Origin: Profftia sp020342455
GTDB taxonomy: Bacteria > Pseudomonadota > Gammaproteobacteria > Enterobacterales > Enterobacteriaceae
Length of the DNA stretch: 64,000 nt
Direction: 5' to 3'
NCBI RefSeq assembly: GCF_020342455.1
Contig: NZ_CP080506.1
Span: forward strand, 806,001 to 870,000
In this document: one piece after another, positions 54,263-64,000 of the stretch
Layout of the letters: each line of letters begins with the position of its first letter
Numbering within the stretch: the first letter of the stretch is position 1
Notes under the pieces: generated by a model
The model's database searches: none
Seen by the model: only the letters and a program-made list of their open reading frames with translations
Told to the model about the DNA's origin: nothing
Program-made: the position numbers and the translations under genes

Positions 54263-56119
54263 TTAATAAGTATTCAAAATGCGTTCTATTAAGCCACTTT
54301 TGCGCGATGTAGTAGTGCGAACTGCGGTCATAATAATTTTTTCCTTACTAAATATTGTTAGTTTTTTTTTAGCTCGAGTTATTGCTGTATAAAATAACTC
54401 ACGAGTTACTATTGGTGAATAGTCAGTAGGTAATACTAGTATTATATGTTTAAATTCTGAACCCTGAGATTTATGTACTGTCATAGCGTAAGCTGTTTCT
54501 ACTTGTGGTAATCTTCCTGGATGAACACATTTAATTGAACTATCAGATAATTTGAAATAAACACGTATTTTTCTTATTGCATATGAGATTGCAATACCAA
54601 TATCACCATTAAACAATCCCAATGAACTATCATTACTTGTAATCATAACTGGTCTTCCATTGTACCAATGTTTATATTCTTTTGTAAATTTATTAATTAA
54701 TTTAAATTTTGCTAGAGCAATCTCTATTAGTTTATTAAGTCCAGATTGACCAAAAGGTCCTTCACGTAATGCACATAGTAAACGAAAATGAGAAAAATGC
54801 TCTAAAATATCAGTCACATCTATTTGTTTATGTACTAAATCTAACATCGAACTATATCCCTCTACACATAATTTAATAAGCATATTATAATGTGCCTCAC
54901 AAGTCATAGGTATCCAGGTAATATCATTAAATCTCCCATCAAGATAACTCCTAACTAAAGTGATATTACCAGTTTTTACAGCCGCAGCTAGTTGACTTAT
55001 ACCAGAATCAGATGCAAAACGATAATTTTTTTTTAACAAACAAATACTATCACGTATTGCTATATTTGGGTTTTTTACACCTGCAGTAATAGTATTACGA
55101 CATAGTGTAGAAAGTTCTTGAGCGCGAGTAGGACGAAAACCGAATGTAGAGAAGTAACATATATCCCTAAATACTGATCCCGCCTCAACTGAATCTAATT
55201 GGTCTCGGTCACCTAACAAAATTAAGCGTGCATATTTTGGTAGTGCTGAAATAATATTAGACATCATTGATAAACTTATCAATGATGCTTCATCTACCAC
55301 TAAAACATCTACATGTAAAATATTTTCACGATAAAAACGTAAGCGCTTACTATTGTTCGTGGCACCAAGAAGACGATGTAGTGTATAGGCCTCTAGAGGA
55401 ATAAAATCAATTTCTTTATTGTTTAAGTGAAGCCCTATAAGAGCTGTTCTTAATACTCCTATTAACCTTGCAGCTGCCTTGCCAGTAGGAGCAGCTAATT
55501 TGATACGCAATCTCTGTTTTGGATATAAGAGAATTAGCGCGGCAAGTAATTTAGCTACTGTTGTCGTTTTTCCTGTACCTGGACCTCCTGAAATGACTGA
55601 TACTTTACAGGTAGTAGCTACACCAACAGCAACTTTTTGCCAATTAATTTCATTTACTAAGTTTATTGACGGAAAAAGATTAGACAAAATATCTGATAGA
55701 ACTGAAGAATTATTATATAATGGTGTATATGAGTCTGCTAAAAATTGTGCTATGAAAACTTCATCCAGCCATAAACGCTGTAAATATAGAAGATTATTTT
55801 GTAAAATAAGAGGAGCCGGATAACTACCATCACTCACCTTAGGATCTGCAAGTAACAACTCTTGCCATTGTTGTATAACTCTAAGATTAAAAAAGTTCTT
55901 TAATTCATCAGAAAAATCTGGAAATTGTACAATTAATGCATCTATAATAAGATCTCTTAAAGGTAAACAAACATGGCCAGAAACTACTGCTTGACTAACT
56001 AAAGCAGCAGCTAAAGCTAAATGAGGCTGTTCAGCAGAAGCTATTAATCTAGCAAAATGTATATCAAGGGAACAAAAATGATTACGCTCTTGCATACGTA
56101 GAAGTAAATTAAAGATCAT
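54263..56119 (-). CDS. recD: RecBCD enzyme subunit RecD (5'-3' helicase)
   Basis: A 5'-3' helicase subunit of RecBCD that drives rapid unwinding before Chi. The Walker A motif GGPGTGKTTT is followed by APTGKAAARL, the Walker B VLVVDEASLISL, LGDRDQLDSVEAG, SYRF-like NYRFASDSGI, and the C-terminal MTVHKSQGSEF and YTAITRAKKKL (motifs V-VI). The frame is open back to an ATG at 56134 inside recB. The ATG at 56119 is preferred: it directly follows the recB stop and gives an N-terminus of family length (618 residues against 608 in E. coli). It is coupled to recB. Confidence 0.95.
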   Translation of the reverse strand: MIFNLLLRMQERNHFCSLDIHFARLIASAEQPHLALAAALVSQAVVSGHVCLPLRDLIIDALIVQFPDFSDELKNFFNLRVIQQWQELLLADPKVSDGSYPAPLILQNNLLYLQRLWLDEVFIAQFLADSYTPLYNNSSVLSDILSNLFPSINLVNEINWQKVAVGVATTCKVSVISGGPGTGKTTTVAKLLAALILLYPKQRLRIKLAAPTGKAAARLIGVLRTALIGLHLNNKEIDFIPLEAYTLHRLLGATNNSKRLRFYRENILHVDVLVVDEASLISLSMMSNIISALPKYARLILLGDRDQLDSVEAGSVFRDICYFSTFGFRPTRAQELSTLCRNTITAGVKNPNIAIRDSICLLKKNYRFASDSGISQLAAAVKTGNITLVRSYLDGRFNDITWIPMTCEAHYNMLIKLCVEGYSSMLDLVHKQIDVTDILEHFSHFRLLCALREGPFGQSGLNKLIEIALAKFKLINKFTKEYKHWYNGRPVMITSNDSSLGLFNGDIGIAISYAIRKIRVYFKLSDSSIKCVHPGRLPQVETAYAMTVHKSQGSEFKHIILVLPTDYSPIVTRELFYTAITRAKKKLTIFSKEKIIMTAVRTTTSRKSGLIERILNTY

Positions 56120-56120
56120 T

Positions 56121-59100
56121 TTATTGAATACCATTAATATTACTAAATAATTTGTCTATACCTTTTATAAGAGTAATGTTAGGACAGCAATAAAAAATAC
56201 CCTGTTGAGGATATTTTGGAGTCATACCGCGCAGAAAACAATAAAAAACTCCACCAAAATGATGCTCATACTGATAATTAGACAAGCGTTGACGCAAATA
56301 TCGATGTAATGCTAATGAATAAAGTTGATACTGAAAATCATAACGACGCTCTACCATAGCTGCTAGTATACTTTTTTGTGTATAAGCATTATATGTTTTT
56401 CCTAACCAATTAGATTTATAATCTAATATATAATATCGTTCTTGCCAACAAAAGATTAAATCGATACATCCTTGTAATATGCCGTGCAAATATTGAAAAT
56501 CTAATATTGGACACTGATTTGAAAGTGGATCATAACATTTTATTAAGTAATCTAATTCATTACTACTTATAAGGTTATTAACCGATAAACAAAACTTTAA
56601 TTCAGACTGCATTTGTTTTAAAGGTATTTGAGCTAAACAAGGCATTCCTTCTGCTAAAGGCGAATAAAGAATTAAATTTAGCCAATTTTGTAATACTGGA
56701 ACCCACTCTATGCTTAATCCGTGTTTATTAACACGCTCTGTCAGCCATATAATATCAATAGGTTGGTTAAAATTTAATCGTTCTAATAAGTAATGTAAAA
56801 AAATTCCTGAATGAGCTCCTTTAGGGAAGTCATGTATTGTATATCTAGTTATTTGTTCTTCTGCTAATCTTATTGCAACACTAGAATCTATTTTAGGTAT
56901 TACATGAAAAGATTGGTTAATACCATGCTGTTTTAGACTGGAATAACTCGTTATATTCCAATGATCTCGCATATTGCGAGTAAATATTTTTACTTGTAGC
57001 TTTTGTTGCTCTTGAATTATAGGAGCTAAAGGATAATTATCCTGCTTTTTAATCTTTGAAAACACAATATTACTATTGTGTAAGCATTGAAGAGATTTTA
57101 ACAGCATACCTGAATTACCAGATTTTCCATTTTGTATAAGATAGCCAATAGCACTCTTATGTATATCTGTTTCGCCTTGTTTTTTACGCCTTCCTAAAAA
57201 AAGAGGTGCAATACCAATACTACAGTGATAAATTGAGCGCGTAAGCGCTACATATAGAAGACGCAGATCTTCAGCAAGTCTCTCTTCTTCAGCTAACTTT
57301 ACTGATTTTTTATTATTATTTAAGTCTAATATTGTATTGAAATATTCTCGATCATGATATAACGCTTTTTTTTGAATACGAAAACTACTAATAAAAGGTA
57401 ACCAAACGATAGGAAATTCTAATCCTTTTGACTTATGAATAGTCATGATTTGCACCATATCGCTATAATTTTCTAAACGTATTTGCTGATTATCCAATTG
57501 AATATTAGATTTATCTATTTGATTAGCCAACCAACGCAACAATAATGGTGGATTATAAAGAGTGCTTGATGCCTCCTGTAGCAACTCACAAATATGTAGT
57601 AAGTCTGTTAAGCTACGCTCTCCTTTTGGGCTAACTAAGAGATCTTCTGCGATATTTCTTTTTATCATAATACTGCGTAACATCGAAAATACACCTTGTT
57701 TTTGCCACTTATCACGATAAATCTCAAACTCATCAATTAAAGCATCCCACTGATTTTCGTTCTTATTAATATCATCTATCTGTTGCGCATTCAATCCCAT
57801 TAAATTAGTAGCTAATGCACTACGCAAAAGATGCTTTTTCTCTGGAGTAAGCACTGCCTGTAATAATAACATTATATCTTTGGCTTCTTGAGTTTTAAAG
57901 ATGTTATTACGATTAGAAAGATAAACCGACGGAATGAATAATGCACTTAATGCATTACGAATTAATATTGCTTCATCATTATTACGAACAAGAATAGTAA
58001 TATCAGATGGATGAACAAACTTAGCTATTGCATTACCCTGTAAGTCTTTCTTTTTTGTATAAAGTAATGCTTTTCTTTGCTGGCCAGCATATAACCAATC
58101 TCTAATTTGATTTGCACATTTATTTGCTAAAGATTTTTGATATTCAGCAATACTGCAACCTTCTCCTGGTTGCAACCATATATGCATTGCTGGTTGCTTA
58201 TGTCCTTCAATTTCAAAATAAAGAGCACTATTTTCTTTGGCACAACCAACTGGCGAAAATGGTATATCAAGAAAAATAAAAGGGTATTTAGTTATAGAAA
58301 AAAGATGATTTACCGCCGACACCATACCCGATGATGAACGCCAATTAGTACACAACGTATAGTGATCTTTAATTTCCCTACGTGCATGTATATAAGTAAA
58401 AATATCAGCTCCACGAAAGGAATAAATAGATTGTTTAGGATCTCCGATAAGAAATAAAGGGTATTTTGATTGTTTACCATAAACTTTTTTAAAAATACTA
58501 TATTGCTGTAGATCAGTATCTTGAAATTCATCTATCATAGCCACATGATATCGCTGAAGGATGGCTTTACTTAATATATCTCCACTAGACTTATGTAAAG
58601 CATTATATAAAGAAGTAATTAAGTCATTAAAACCTAATTGCATATGCTGTTTTTTATCTAACTCTATATTTCTTCTTACTTCAATTAACGCTCGAGAAAA
58701 AAATAAATCATGCAAAGATAATGATGATTTATCTAGTAAGGCTTCAATCGCAATAAATAACTTATAGTATGGAAGATTGTCTTTTTTTGTTTTTTCTAAT
58801 AATAATTTTTTCCCAAAACGTCTAATATTGTTAGGTAATTGATAATCACGTGTATCAGTTGTAGCCCAGTTACTAATTATGGTGAACCATTTTGATAAAA
58901 ATAAATTACTATCACTATAATTATCTACACTAGAATCTTTCATGACACTTTTTATATCATATACAGCTTTACGCCAATACTCTTTTATAGTATTAATATT
59001 CTCAATAATTTGTTTATGTCGTTCTACTAGCGTTTTATTAGTATTAATTACATAACTTATCTCTGGTAATTTACCTTGTAAATATGGTTGCAAATCAATT

Positions 59101-59681
59101 AATAATTGTTCAGGACCGTGCCATTCTTCGGTAATTGCTGCAGCTATAATCAATGGCAATGGATAGCAAGAGCGTCGCCAAAAATCAGTACAAGCTTGCT
59201 GATACAGCGGTAATTCATCCTGTAATAAAATTTGATTAAATAAAGCACCTGATTCAAACGCATTACTCTTTAATATATGCTGACAAAAGCCATGAATAGT
59301 ATAAATAGCTGCTTCATCTATTTTACGCTCAGCAATTAATAATTGACAAATAGCATTTTTTTTGTCATCGATTAAATTAAATAACTCAGAAAATAATGGG
59401 TTATTATTTTTACCATACATACATGCTAAACGTAATTCACAAATATAGCTAAAAATCCTTCCACGCAGTTCTTTAATTGCAGCTTCAGTAAAAGTAACGA
59501 CAAGAATTTTTTCAATAGAAAAAGGTATGCAGTCATTGTTTTGTCTACCAATACCTAGTAATAAACGCAAATATAACAATATGATAGTAGAAGTTTTACC
59601 AGTACCAGCAGAAGCTTCAATTAAATATGTTCCTCCTGTTATAGGTAGGTTAAAAATATCTAATGCACTTATTTTCGTCAT
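56121..59681 (-). CDS. recB: RecBCD enzyme subunit RecB (3'-5' helicase and nuclease)
   Basis: This 1186-residue protein (E. coli 1180) is the slow helicase and the only nuclease of RecBCD. It acts at double-strand ends and loads RecA after Chi. UvrD-type motifs are visible: EASAGTGKTSTI (Walker A, K29), TFTEAAIKELRGR (Ia), MIDEFQDTD (II), LIGDPKQSIYSFRGAD (III), NWRSS (IV), MTIHKSKGLEFPIVW (V) and LLYVALTRS (VI). The C-terminal nuclease active site reads GCIDLIF and YILDYKSNWLG, with the catalytic Asp and Lys of the DYK motif. It is 4 nt from ptrA and adjacent to recD, so the operon is intact. Confidence 0.96.
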   Translation of the reverse strand: MTKISALDIFNLPITGGTYLIEASAGTGKTSTIILLYLRLLLGIGRQNNDCIPFSIEKILVVTFTEAAIKELRGRIFSYICELRLACMYGKNNNPLFSELFNLIDDKKNAICQLLIAERKIDEAAIYTIHGFCQHILKSNAFESGALFNQILLQDELPLYQQACTDFWRRSCYPLPLIIAAAITEEWHGPEQLLIDLQPYLQGKLPEISYVINTNKTLVERHKQIIENINTIKEYWRKAVYDIKSVMKDSSVDNYSDSNLFLSKWFTIISNWATTDTRDYQLPNNIRRFGKKLLLEKTKKDNLPYYKLFIAIEALLDKSSLSLHDLFFSRALIEVRRNIELDKKQHMQLGFNDLITSLYNALHKSSGDILSKAILQRYHVAMIDEFQDTDLQQYSIFKKVYGKQSKYPLFLIGDPKQSIYSFRGADIFTYIHARREIKDHYTLCTNWRSSSGMVSAVNHLFSITKYPFIFLDIPFSPVGCAKENSALYFEIEGHKQPAMHIWLQPGEGCSIAEYQKSLANKCANQIRDWLYAGQQRKALLYTKKKDLQGNAIAKFVHPSDITILVRNNDEAILIRNALSALFIPSVYLSNRNNIFKTQEAKDIMLLLQAVLTPEKKHLLRSALATNLMGLNAQQIDDINKNENQWDALIDEFEIYRDKWQKQGVFSMLRSIMIKRNIAEDLLVSPKGERSLTDLLHICELLQEASSTLYNPPLLLRWLANQIDKSNIQLDNQQIRLENYSDMVQIMTIHKSKGLEFPIVWLPFISSFRIQKKALYHDREYFNTILDLNNNKKSVKLAEEERLAEDLRLLYVALTRSIYHCSIGIAPLFLGRRKKQGETDIHKSAIGYLIQNGKSGNSGMLLKSLQCLHNSNIVFSKIKKQDNYPLAPIIQEQQKLQVKIFTRNMRDHWNITSYSSLKQHGINQSFHVIPKIDSSVAIRLAEEQITRYTIHDFPKGAHSGIFLHYLLERLNFNQPIDIIWLTERVNKHGLSIEWVPVLQNWLNLILYSPLAEGMPCLAQIPLKQMQSELKFCLSVNNLISSNELDYLIKCYDPLSNQCPILDFQYLHGILQGCIDLIFCWQERYYILDYKSNWLGKTYNAYTQKSILAAMVERRYDFQYQLYSLALHRYLRQRLSNYQYEHHFGGVFYCFLRGMTPKYPQQGIFYCCPNITLIKGIDKLFSNINGIQ

Positions 59682-59685
59682 TATA

Positions 59686-62604
59686 TTATAACCTTAATAA
59701 GCATATTCTCTGTAATTCTGAAATACTATTATAGGTCATCCAACCATTTGGTACTGCATAATATCCTTGCGCATGAATTCCAAGAACTTGTGATAGCAAT
59801 GCCATTCCCTTATGCTGTATAACAGCACGATAATAAAAGTCTATAATATTCTGAAGTTTAAGACTATAAATGTGATCAATTAATTTCTCGCGTGTATTAA
59901 ATTCAAAATTTCCGTGATTAAAATCATTTAAAAAACGTCCTACTTCTTCGCTAAGAGTCTGCGGACATTGTTTTAGTTGATTTACTAGTGCAAGTTTGTA
60001 CTGATTAAAATCATTTTCTTTTAACGATTGAAGATGTTTATATGACTGATAATAAAACGTAATATAACGATTATAAATATAATCTGGAGTATAATTATTA
60101 CTTTGCAATAAAAATCCTATTCCCCATTGATGACCAATTAACGCTGGATAAGAAAAAACAGCATAACCAAGTTGTTCCTTAGTGCGTAATTGCTCATAAA
60201 ACCACGGTTGAATAATCTGATTTAATACATTACTATGTGCCATTCCCTGAATTTCATTATAACCTATTGGAACATACACCGCTCCTAAAGCAGAATCCGT
60301 ACTACTACCCTTACGCTGAATATTAGCAAGTTGCTTATTATGAAGCATAATATCCTTACCATGCCACCACGATTTACCATGACACTTAATATATTTACAA
60401 AGATTATACGTTATATCTTTGACTTGACTAATAGTAATATTCCCAAGTACTAGTACCTCAATTTTAGATTCTGTAATCAGTTGATTGCGATATTTTTTAA
60501 TATCACTTAACGTAACTTTCTCTAAAAATGCACGTCGTTTACTATGTTCGACATAAGGCACAATAGATATTGCCTGAATAGGCTGTATTGCTTGTTCAAA
60601 CGCTTTAACTTTTTTATATGCGTCTAACTGTCCTCTATACCATGATTTAGCTTGTTCTAGATGCTCTGTAGTAAGATCAAAATTAATATAACATTTAATT
60701 AACTTACTTAATAATTTTGGTAGATATTGAGTAAAACCACTTACATTTATAGTCAAACCGTGGTTATAGTTTGTTGAGAAATTTATACCACCAATTGATG
60801 CCTGATATGTTAGTTGATCTAGTGCAATGCTAGCCATATAATTCATAAGCACAAATATAATATGCGCTTCTATAGAGTTAGAATACACCATATTACGCAG
60901 AGCAAGAGTAATATTTGCTTTTGGCTCATTATCAAAATATCTACTCTGCATATATAGGACACGCATAGTATCCTTATTTAATACCATCTTTGGCTTTGTA
61001 ATTTTTGGCATAACTGATTTAATAAGAGAAAAATTATCTGGTATATAAGGGTTTAATTCTGGTAATGATAATAAAATATGTTTTTCTAAATTACCCCAAC
61101 TAATTAACTGTTTTATAGTGATACGATCAACTTGATATTGAGCATTCAAAAAATAAGCAGTTTTATTATGGGGTTCATTAGGGCTAATAAACCATATGCG
61201 GGCATTATTAGGTATCATACTATACAGACGTTTATTGATCGCTTTTGCATCATATTGATCAGCTAAATAAGATGAATCTAGTATATTTTTAATTGGAACA
61301 CGTAGCATATTATCTACTAAATGCTCTACATAATCAAGATCATGAGTAATAGATGGATAACGAAAATCTATTGCTAGAACATGAGCCATTTCATTGAAAT
61401 AGCTTCGTTTGACACCGTGTTCACGTATTAGTTTCAAATAACTATACACAGCAGCAATAACATTATCACGCTGGGATAAACCTTTATCAGTCAGTAATAT
61501 ATTAATAGAAAATATACCACCATTACGATCGACTATCGGATCGTAACCTGCACTAATAGATTCTGCTAAACCCTGTTTTTGAAGCCAATCACATAATGTA
61601 TTCTTACTATGACTACCAATCATATAAGAAATATAATAATCAGTTTTACTACGGAACTTAGCGCTATTGTTTTCAATGCGATACTCTATTTTTAACATTT
61701 TATACGGTTGTACTGGTACGTAATGTATAATAATTCCCTGATGCTCTGCAGTAACAACAGGAACTGTAATAGGTCGTACACTTGCATGACGATTTGTAAT
61801 ACGTCCAAAGGACGTAACAGCTAACTTTATAAGAATAGATAATGGTTGGTTGCTGTAAATAACTCCTACCATTAAATTAGCTGAATAATAACGATGATAA
61901 AATAATAACCGCTCTTGATGTAAATTACTATTTGGCTTATCACTTAGCGTTTCCATATTACCACCTGCAAATCGAGAGCTAGGATGAATAGGATTTAGAG
62001 TCTCCGCAGATACCTGAGCTATACGCATACTATCTCGTGAACGCGCCATTGTTAACTCTGAATTGATAGCGTTGCGTTCACGGTCTGAATTTATCGGATT
62101 TAGTAAAGGTGCAGTAATTGCATCTGCTAATCGGTCAACAGCTGGCGATAAAGCATCATTTTCCACCTCGAGATAAAATGCCGTGCGATAAGATGCAGTA
62201 CTAGCGTTATAACGACCACCATGTTTTTTAAGAAATTCTGCAAGATTATAAGTCTGGGGGTATCTTTTTGAACCCATAAGTACAAGATGTTCTAGGTAGT
62301 GAGCCAAACCAAGCTGTGAGTCAGGATCTTCTAACGATCCTACGGGCAAAGCTAATGCTGCAAGGGATTTAGGTGCACATTTGTCTGAAACTAAGATTAC
62401 TTTCATTCCATTATCAAGTTTTATTGCTTTATATAAACGAGGATCTCTATTACTCTTAGAAACTTTTTCATTTAGTACTCTCCAGCCAGAATATGTATTC
62501 TTAGTTAAACCCATATTTAACGATAAAAAAAATATAATTATTAGTAATAATATAATTAACGTTAGTAACATAAATTGTCTGCGCATCAATAATCTCATAA
62601 TCAT
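59686..62604 (-). CDS. ptrA: Protease III (pitrilysin), M16 family
   Basis: This 972-residue periplasmic zinc protease degrades small peptides. The inverted zinc motif HYLEH lies at residues 102-106, followed by the M16 region with ERNAINSELTMARS. A hydrophobic N-terminal stretch (about residues 10-29) after MRRQ fits a signal peptide or anchor. The frame opens at ATG 62604. A second ATG at 62598 is better spaced (6 nt) from the AAGGTGA site at 62605-62611. Its place between recC and recB is ancestral. Why a reduced genome keeps it is unclear; position inside the recBCD operon may protect it. Confidence 0.95.
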   Translation of the reverse strand: MIMRLLMRRQFMLLTLIILLLIIIFFLSLNMGLTKNTYSGWRVLNEKVSKSNRDPRLYKAIKLDNGMKVILVSDKCAPKSLAALALPVGSLEDPDSQLGLAHYLEHLVLMGSKRYPQTYNLAEFLKKHGGRYNASTASYRTAFYLEVENDALSPAVDRLADAITAPLLNPINSDRERNAINSELTMARSRDSMRIAQVSAETLNPIHPSSRFAGGNMETLSDKPNSNLHQERLLFYHRYYSANLMVGVIYSNQPLSILIKLAVTSFGRITNRHASVRPITVPVVTAEHQGIIIHYVPVQPYKMLKIEYRIENNSAKFRSKTDYYISYMIGSHSKNTLCDWLQKQGLAESISAGYDPIVDRNGGIFSINILLTDKGLSQRDNVIAAVYSYLKLIREHGVKRSYFNEMAHVLAIDFRYPSITHDLDYVEHLVDNMLRVPIKNILDSSYLADQYDAKAINKRLYSMIPNNARIWFISPNEPHNKTAYFLNAQYQVDRITIKQLISWGNLEKHILLSLPELNPYIPDNFSLIKSVMPKITKPKMVLNKDTMRVLYMQSRYFDNEPKANITLALRNMVYSNSIEAHIIFVLMNYMASIALDQLTYQASIGGINFSTNYNHGLTINVSGFTQYLPKLLSKLIKCYINFDLTTEHLEQAKSWYRGQLDAYKKVKAFEQAIQPIQAISIVPYVEHSKRRAFLEKVTLSDIKKYRNQLITESKIEVLVLGNITISQVKDITYNLCKYIKCHGKSWWHGKDIMLHNKQLANIQRKGSSTDSALGAVYVPIGYNEIQGMAHSNVLNQIIQPWFYEQLRTKEQLGYAVFSYPALIGHQWGIGFLLQSNNYTPDYIYNRYITFYYQSYKHLQSLKENDFNQYKLALVNQLKQCPQTLSEEVGRFLNDFNHGNFEFNTREKLIDHIYSLKLQNIIDFYYRAVIQHKGMALLSQVLGIHAQGYYAVPNGWMTYNSISELQRICLLRL

Positions 62605-62720
62605 TCACCTTGAAATCTAAAAAATAATGTTATTGAGAATCTAGTTAAAATAATCATATTATTTTCTCTTTAAAATAAAAGTATTTTTTGCGCAAATTTA
62701 GTCTTACTGAAGATAAAATA

Positions 62721-64000
62721 TTATTTAGCTAAATTATTCTGTATTAACGGTAAATAATACAGTTCAGCACATTTTTTGATTTCGTATATTTTTTTATGAT
62801 CTAAATTAGGTATTACACGCTGAATATATGGATTATATCGTTCACCTATTTGCCAATGATCACCGTGCCATGCTAAAAGATATTTCACTTTTGCCTTAGC
62901 TTGAATTTGATCATTCCAATTAACTAAACCTGAACATTTATCAAAGCATGCATTCAGCCATGCCCAACTAGTTTTAGGTAGTAATAAAAGAGGATAGCTT
63001 CGTCCTTGGCGATAACTTTCAAGTAATATTAATAATATTTTTTCAGCATTTTTAGGGAGTAGATTCGCAAAATGCCATTCCGAATTTTTATTCCCGAAAT
63101 ACCGGCTATTACCTTTACCACCACTCCAACAATAAAATAAATGTTCAATCCATAACGATATACCGTCTACTACCCCAAGTATACTAGGACTCCAACGTAA
63201 TAAACCGTTATTTTGTACTTGTTTTAAACAACCAGTTATCCTTATACCTCCTATTATCTCATCAATTTCAATAACATTCTGAGGCTGAATATGTTGTTTA
63301 ACCTTAACAGCAATTTTTTTCATTCTTTTTTGTTCTTTATTCCAATATACTTGTCCAAAAGAACCATATGGTAAAATACCTGCTGAACAAAAACGCCGGA
63401 ATAGAATTTCAATTTCATTACCTATAATTAAATAATTTAATAACTGATTATTAAGATGATAACGATTAAGATCATTTAATGTAAAAGGTTCTTCGTTAAA
63501 TTTCTTAGTAACTCCTAGTTTAAAGTTTACGCCAAGGCGCATCTGGAAGAAGGCACGAACCGGATTGCGATAAAAACTAATAATTTCATCTAAAGTAATA
63601 ACAGAAAAATCTTCCATAATTAGCTGTGACGAGAAATCTTTACGTGCCTTACCAATACCTAGAGCAGCAGGTAACCACTCACTATTATAGCTCTGAATTT
63701 CACTACCGATAATATAGTTTTCATGTGCAAAAGGTACACGAGGATGTTGAATCTGTAAATATTCTTTCACCTTTTTCGCACTAGATATTATATCTACTGA
63801 TTCATCTCCAGACATATAGTGACTATGAGAAATATATTCAACAAGCTCACTTAACATAACCGACGGATAACGCTTCTTGTTGTCAGTTAAAGAGTAACTA
63901 ATATAACTAATATAAAAATATTCTTGTGCTGAAACTAAAGCTTCAAGAAATAAGTATCGGTTATCCTTTAAACAATCGTGATCACCTATCTGTATATTAC
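62721..64000 (-). CDS. recC: RecBCD enzyme subunit RecC, C-terminal part (runs off the window)
   Basis: RecC recognises Chi and holds RecB and RecD together. The window contains only about the last 426 codons of a protein of about 1,120. The frame stays open from 63998 to the stop. It reads RYLFLEALVSAQEYFYISYI upstream of an internal ATG at 63857 that would otherwise be taken as a start. Downstream are DNKKRYPSV, SHYMSGDES, RNPVRAFFQMRLGV and LLAWHGDHWQIGERYN. These match the inactive nuclease-like C-terminal region. The gap to ptrA is 116 nt and shows no terminator. Confidence 0.95.
   Translation of the reverse strand, partial: NIQIGDHDCLKDNRYLFLEALVSAQEYFYISYISYSLTDNKKRYPSVMLSELVEYISHSHYMSGDESVDIISSAKKVKEYLQIQHPRVPFAHENYIIGSEIQSYNSEWLPAALGIGKARKDFSSQLIMEDFSVITLDEIISFYRNPVRAFFQMRLGVNFKLGVTKKFNEEPFTLNDLNRYHLNNQLLNYLIIGNEIEILFRRFCSAGILPYGSFGQVYWNKEQKRMKKIAVKVKQHIQPQNVIEIDEIIGGIRITGCLKQVQNNGLLRWSPSILGVVDGISLWIEHLFYCWSGGKGNSRYFGNKNSEWHFANLLPKNAEKILLILLESYRQGRSYPLLLLPKTSWAWLNACFDKCSGLVNWNDQIQAKAKVKYLLAWHGDHWQIGERYNPYIQRVIPNLDHKKIYEIKKCAELYYLPLIQNNLAK

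Noticed and set aside
62721..63857. recC as a 378-residue stand-alone protein starting at 63857
   Set aside because: The frame is open upstream to the window edge, with clear RecC sequence (RYLFLEALVSAQ). The ATG is internal.
1..64000. CRISPR arrays, insertion sequences, phage or restriction genes
   Set aside because: No spaced repeats, transposase motifs or phage proteins were found. The only tandem repeat is the short 7-mer at 4964.

Overview
This window reads as a piece of the chromosome of an Enterobacterales-derived, host-restricted bacterium, most likely an insect endosymbiont undergoing genome reduction. Every intact protein aligns over its full length with an Escherichia/Yersinia-type orthologue (from memory; no search was run). 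The DNA is extremely A+T-rich. The intact genes add up to only about 33 kb of the 64 kb, and the rest is spacer with stop codons in every frame. I see no insertion sequence, prophage or CRISPR array. The genus cannot be assigned from this window alone.

Layout. 1-9.2 kb (mostly minus strand): ihfB, rpsA, cmk, aroA, infA and tRNA-Arg(UCU), the aroA-cmk-rpsA-ihfB part keeping the enterobacterial order. 9.4-14.8 kb: folD, dnaK-dnaJ behind a recognisable sigma-32 promoter, and a 2-Cys peroxiredoxin. 15.8-17.4 kb: lpxH and dnaT. 17.8-22.7 kb: a complete but dead sapABCDF operon in its ancestral position just upstream of an intact fabI. 25.4-29.1 kb: rnhA, gloB, xthA. 31.4-40 kb: fabA, trpEG behind a terminator-like hairpin, and folE. 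42-44.5 kb: tmk-holB-tatD. 45.8-50.6 kb: rpmH-rnpA-yidD-yidC-mnmE and yciC. 51.5-53.2 kb: a dead cmoA-cmoB operon. 54.3-64 kb: recC-ptrA-recB-recD on the minus strand, with recC running off the window.

What the genes do together. The retained set is information processing (S1, L34, IF-1, RNase P protein, IHF-beta, DNA polymerase delta', thymidylate kinase, RNase HI, DnaT), recombination repair (RecBCD, ExoIII), chaperones (DnaKJ), fatty-acid and lipid A synthesis (FabA, FabI, LpxH), membrane protein insertion (YidC/YidD), C1 and folate chemistry (FolD, FolE), and two aromatic-pathway steps (AroA, TrpEG). TrpEG stands without trpDCFBA in this window, which raises the possibility of a split tryptophan pathway.

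The best discoveries are the two fossil operons. Both lie in stretches that look empty by ORF calling, yet they translate codon by codon into Sap transporter and CmoA/CmoB proteins interrupted by stops and frameshifts. They show that part of the 'empty' DNA is recent gene death, whereas other spacers have lost all recognisable signal. I did not find a convincing undescribed functional system.
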